Origin: Arthrobacter zhaoxinii
GTDB taxonomy: Bacteria > Actinomycetota > Actinomycetes > Actinomycetales > Micrococcaceae
Direction of reading: 5' to 3'
NCBI RefSeq assembly: GCF_025244925.1
Contig: NZ_CP104275.1
Coordinates: 1,426,001-1,490,000 of the forward strand
DNA length: 64,000 nt
In this document: piece by piece, positions 61,043 through 64,000 of the stretch
How the letters are laid out: each line of letters opens with the position of its first letter
Position numbering within the stretch: the stretch's first letter is position 1
The notes under the pieces: generated by a model
What the model was told of the DNA's origin: nothing
The model's database searches: none
What the model saw: the letters and a program-made list of their open reading frames with translations, nothing else
Translations under genes and position numbers: made by a program

Positions 61043-63244
61043 ATGACAGTCACAAGACGCGGGTTAGCCCAATCACCCGGGCATCGGACGGATGCCAGCA
61101 AAACCTCGGCCAAACGTGCACGCCGCGGCAGCATGGCGCTGGCGCTGGCCGCGCTGATGGCCGTATCGCTTGCGGTAGCTCCGGCACAGGCGAAGCCGCG
61201 GCCGGGAGCACCCGCAACACCTCCGCCGGACTCGGCGTTCCAGAAAGTAACCCTCAACGATTTCCCGGGCGAACCTGTCGACCTTGCGGTGCTGCCCAAT
61301 AAGGACGTCCTGCACACCACCCGCCAGGGTGAGGTATGGCTGAACGATTCCTCGACGGGCCTCAATACCCTGGCGGGGACACTCGACGTCTATGAGCATG
61401 ACGAAGAAGGTCTGCAGAGCATCGCGATTGATCCGAAGTTCGGGCAGAGGGGCCACAACTGGGTCTACATGTATTATTCCCCGCCCCTGGATACGCCGGT
61501 TGATGACCCGGCAACCCCGGGTGTCAATGAAGGCGATGCGCCTGCCACGGGTACGCCGGCGGATTTTGAGCCCTTCAAGGGCTACCTCCAGCTGTCGAGG
61601 TTCCGGTTCGACGGTGCCACCATCGACCTGGCCAGCGAACAGCGGATGCTGGAGGTTCCCGTAGACCGTGGCCTCTGCTGCCATGTTGGGGGCGACATTG
61701 TCTTCGACGCCCAGGGGAACCTTTACCTCTCTACGGGCGACGACACCAATCCCTTCTCGTCGGGCGGCTACGCCCCGCTCGACGAACGGCCCGAAAGCAA
61801 CCCGGCGTACGATGCCCAGCGGACCTCAGCCAACACAAACGATCTTCGCGGCAAGGTGCTGCGGATAACCCCCCAAAGGGACGGCGGATACACCATCCCC
61901 AGGGGAAATCTCTTCAGGCGGGGGACTCCTCTCACCCGTCCTGAAATCTACGTCATGGGACTGCGCAACCCGTTCCGGATTGAACTGGACCGGAAAACCG
62001 GCGAGCTCTTCATTGCGGATTATTCACCCGACGCCGGCACCGCCGATCCCCTCCGGGGTCCGGCAGGAACCGGCAAATGGGCAGTTGTGACAGAGCCGTC
62101 CAACTACGGCTGGCCCTACTGCGCCACCGCGGAGCTCCCTTATGTGGACTACGACTTCGCCACCAATACCTCCGGTGCGGCGTTCGACTGTTCGGCACCC
62201 GTCAACGAGTCGCCCAACAACACGGGCCTGCGCGAGTTGCCCCCGGTAGCCCAGCCTGAGGTCTGGTATTCCTACGACGTTTCCGAGACCTTCCCGGAAC
62301 TGGGGACCGGCGGAATCGGCCCGATGGCCGGCCCGGTCTACAACTTCGATAAGAGGGCGAGCAAGGGCCGGGATTCCGTTGCCTGGCCGCGATACTACGA
62401 CGGCAAGTCGTTCATGTACGAGTGGACGCGTGACTACATCAAGGCGATGACCATGAGGAGGGGCGAGCTCGTCTCGATCGAGGACGTTGTCAGCTCGATC
62501 GTGGTCGACAACCCCATGGATATGGAGTTCGGCCCTGACGGTGCGATGTATGTGCTGGAGTACGGTGACGGGTATTTCGGTGAGAACCCGGACGCCCAGC
62601 TCTCCCGCATCGACTACATCGGCGAGGGCGGGAACCACAGCCCGGTAGCCGTGGCTTCCGGTACTCCCACGGTGGGCCTGCCTCCCCTGACCGTCCAGTT
62701 CTCCAGCGCGGGCACTACGGACGCCGACGGCGACAGGCTGCGCTACGCATGGGACTTCAACTCCGATGGAGTGGTGGACTCGCGGGACCCCAATCCGACG
62801 TACACCTATGAAGAGATCGGGACCTACAGGGCAAGTCTTCAGGTGACCGATCGGGGCGGCAGGCACGGGGGTAAGTCCTCGTCCGCGGAGGTTGTTGTTG
62901 AAGTGGGCAATCAGGCGCCGGTGGTGGAGTTCGTGACGCCTGTTGCTGGTCAAACCTTCCAATTCGGTGACACCGTCAGCTACGAAGTCCTTGTCACGGA
63001 TGACCAGCCGGTGGATTGCTCGAGTGTCCAGGTCACCTACATTCTGGGTCACGACGCCCACGGCCACCCGCAGACGAGCACCTCGGGCTGCACCGGGACC
63101 ATCACCACCACCGTGCCCGCCGGGCATGATCCCGGGACCGACAACCTCGCGGGCGTCTTCAGCGCTACCTACACCGACGGCGGTGAGGGTGGAACGGGTC
63201 CGTTGACCGGTACTGCCGAAGTTGTTCTGACTCCCTCCAACTAA
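61043..63244 (+). CDS. secreted PQQ-type sugar dehydrogenase (GSDH) with PKD domain
   Basis: A 733-residue exported protein. The signal peptide covers about residues 25-50 (KRARRGSMALALAALMAVSLAVAPAQA); the paired Arg suggests Tat or Sec. The glucose/sorbosone dehydrogenase beta-propeller (about 65-525) has VDLAVLPN, EEGLQSIAIDPKF, YVMGLRNPFRIELD, NYGWPYC and the closing GPDGAMYVLEYGDG. A PKD domain follows (about 530-615, DTDADGD-like and YAWDFNSDG), then a second Ig-like domain. Such enzymes oxidise sugars with PQQ. PQQ synthesis genes are not in the window, and whether PQQ binds is unknown. ATG 61043 has GAGAGAGAG upstream. Confidence 0.88.
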   Translation: MTVTRRGLAQSPGHRTDASKTSAKRARRGSMALALAALMAVSLAVAPAQAKPRPGAPATPPPDSAFQKVTLNDFPGEPVDLAVLPNKDVLHTTRQGEVWLNDSSTGLNTLAGTLDVYEHDEEGLQSIAIDPKFGQRGHNWVYMYYSPPLDTPVDDPATPGVNEGDAPATGTPADFEPFKGYLQLSRFRFDGATIDLASEQRMLEVPVDRGLCCHVGGDIVFDAQGNLYLSTGDDTNPFSSGGYAPLDERPESNPAYDAQRTSANTNDLRGKVLRITPQRDGGYTIPRGNLFRRGTPLTRPEIYVMGLRNPFRIELDRKTGELFIADYSPDAGTADPLRGPAGTGKWAVVTEPSNYGWPYCATAELPYVDYDFATNTSGAAFDCSAPVNESPNNTGLRELPPVAQPEVWYSYDVSETFPELGTGGIGPMAGPVYNFDKRASKGRDSVAWPRYYDGKSFMYEWTRDYIKAMTMRRGELVSIEDVVSSIVVDNPMDMEFGPDGAMYVLEYGDGYFGENPDAQLSRIDYIGEGGNHSPVAVASGTPTVGLPPLTVQFSSAGTTDADGDRLRYAWDFNSDGVVDSRDPNPTYTYEEIGTYRASLQVTDRGGRHGGKSSSAEVVVEVGNQAPVVEFVTPVAGQTFQFGDTVSYEVLVTDDQPVDCSSVQVTYILGHDAHGHPQTSTSGCTGTITTTVPAGHDPGTDNLAGVFSATYTDGGEGGTGPLTGTAEVVLTPSN

Positions 63245-63271
63245 CGTTTGCTGGAATACGGAGCATAAGCA

Positions 63272-63314
63272 GGAAAGGACCCTGTGTCGGGAAACCCGGC
63301 ACAGGGTCCTTTCC
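63272..63314. terminator. bidirectional hairpin terminator
   Basis: GGAAAGGACCCTGTG (63272-63286) pairs perfectly with CACAGGGTCCTTTCC (63300-63314), and an inner CGGG-AAA-CCCG extends the stem. It lies between the convergent dehydrogenase and ROK genes and serves both. Confidence 0.87.
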
Positions 63315-63325
63315 CTTGAACGCTG

Positions 63326-64000
63326 TTATTCGTCTGCCGGCGTTTGCAGGAAGCCTGCCGGATCTGACAGCAGGGGTTCGAAAACCAGCTCCGCTGCTCC
63401 TATCAGGATGGGATCGTCCCCAAGCGGAGCAAGCTCGATTCTCACGTTGTCCCAGGGCCCGCGGGTTCCGGACCCGTGCAGCGCCTCGTCCAGGGCGCCG
63501 GGCGCGGCACGGACCAAGATGCGAAGGAACCCTCCCAGCACCACAACTGAGGGGTTGACGAGGCTGATCACCGTTTTCAATCCCACAGCGAGCAATTCGA
63601 CCTGCCGCTGGATCACCGAACGCACCCCATCGGCGTCGGAACCGTCCATAAGCTTTTCCATGAGGATTTCTTCAAGGTTCTCGGTCTCGCCGGCCGGCAG
63701 CCCGATTGCCTCGATGAGCGCTTCCCTGGTGACCTCGGCCTCGAGGCAGCCACGGGAACCGCAGGTGCATGCGGCACCGTTTGTGCGCACATGTGTGTGG
63801 CCCAGCTGCCCGGCGAACCCGGTTGCACCCCTCAGCAGATGGCCGCCGCTCATGATTCCGCCGCCAATCCCGCTTGCCCCGCCGTAGAGGTACACCAGAT
63901 CCGGAACATCCTGTCCGGCTCCAAAGGCCGCCTGTGCAATGGCACCCACTACGGCGTCGTTGGCGCTGACTGTCTTCAACTGGAGCGCGTCGCTGAGCAG
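63326..64000 (-). CDS. ROK family protein (5' end outside window)
   Basis: The C-terminal 224 residues of a ROK repressor or sugar kinase; the frame is open to base 64000, so the N-terminus, including any helix-turn-helix, is off the window. Visible are SANDAVVGA (equivalent to the NDxN region), YLYGGASGIGGGIMSGG, GQLGHT, the zinc motif CTCGSRGCLEA and the late SLVNPSVVVLGG. The stop TAA is at 63326. It is similar in type but not close in sequence to the ROK gene at 52244, so together they bracket the ebo-like operon and the sugar dehydrogenase. Confidence 0.87.
   Translation of the reverse strand: MLSDALQLKTVSANDAVVGAIAQAAFGAGQDVPDLVYLYGGASGIGGGIMSGGHLLRGATGFAGQLGHTHVRTNGAACTCGSRGCLEAEVTREALIEAIGLPAGETENLEEILMEKLMDGSDADGVRSVIQRQVELLAVGLKTVISLVNPSVVVLGGFLRILVRAAPGALDEALHGSGTRGPWDNVRIELAPLGDDPILIGAAELVFEPLLSDPAGFLQTPADE

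Noticed and set aside
61043..63244. Reading the secreted dehydrogenase as part of the ebo-like operon
   Set aside because: A 221-base A/T-rich spacer with operator-like palindromes separates it from eboF, unlike the overlapping genes upstream.

Overview
The window is chromosomal DNA of a high-GC Gram-positive actinobacterium, most likely a Micrococcaceae member close to Arthrobacter. This rests on gene content and order rather than a phylogeny. The run sepH, DUF4193, DUF3093, dut, DUF3710, OB-fold, DUF3159, paired TrkA, TRAM methyltransferase, aconitase, dxs is a familiar actinobacterial backbone, and DUF3000 beside RNase D is another. GTG and TTG starts are frequent and many genes overlap by 1-4 bases. 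I see no rRNA, tRNA, CRISPR array, insertion sequence or prophage.

Layout. 1-8.1 kb: 3' truncated topoisomerase IV subunit A (minus), then on plus a Pat-type acetyltransferase/acyl-CoA synthetase fusion, a DUF5998-like protein, an alkaline-phosphatase-superfamily enzyme and thymidine kinase. 8.1-21.3 kb: the backbone block (SepH, dUTPase, two TrkA proteins, RNA methyltransferase, aconitase, DXP synthase). 21.3-34.7 kb: NmrA-type reductase, aldo/keto reductase, a fadBA beta-oxidation operon, an esterase, an MmpS-like lipoprotein, a class II UvrA-like ATPase and a KstD-like flavoprotein. 34.8-45.1 kb: an accessory stretch with five GNAT acetyltransferases, a DinB protein, an SRPBCC protein, a methyltransferase, and a divergent pair of secreted enzymes (M6 protease, 5'-nucleotidase). 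45.2-50.7 kb: RNase D, DUF3000 and the DUF6421-SDR-threonine aldolase operon. 50.9-64 kb: a Tat-exported sugar isomerase, a ROK repressor, a six-gene ebo-like operon, a secreted PQQ-type sugar dehydrogenase and a second ROK regulator.

The most interesting part is 53.8-60.8 kb. Six tightly coupled genes encode an inositol-phosphate-synthase-type cyclase, a UbiA/EboC prenyltransferase, a sugar-isomerase/EboA fusion, a TatD/EboB hydrolase, EboE and an EboF-type phosphodiesterase. This matches the ebo metabolite-traffic cluster known from cyanobacteria, Bacteroidetes and pseudomonads, but with myo-inositol-phosphate synthase in place of the dehydroquinate-synthase-like EboD and with EboA fused to a TIM barrel. 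The inferred product is a prenylated or exported cyclitol; its identity is unknown. A 15-bp motif repeated at the ROK start and in the operon leader suggests direct control by the ROK protein.

A second notable signal is a family of three long palindromic hairpins (about 23.7, 24.5 and 37.1 kb). They share a conserved core and have compensatory stem changes, and each lies at a gene 3' end. Other candidate regulatory sites are a DtxR/IdeR-like palindrome before aconitase and a 20-bp palindrome before fadBA.
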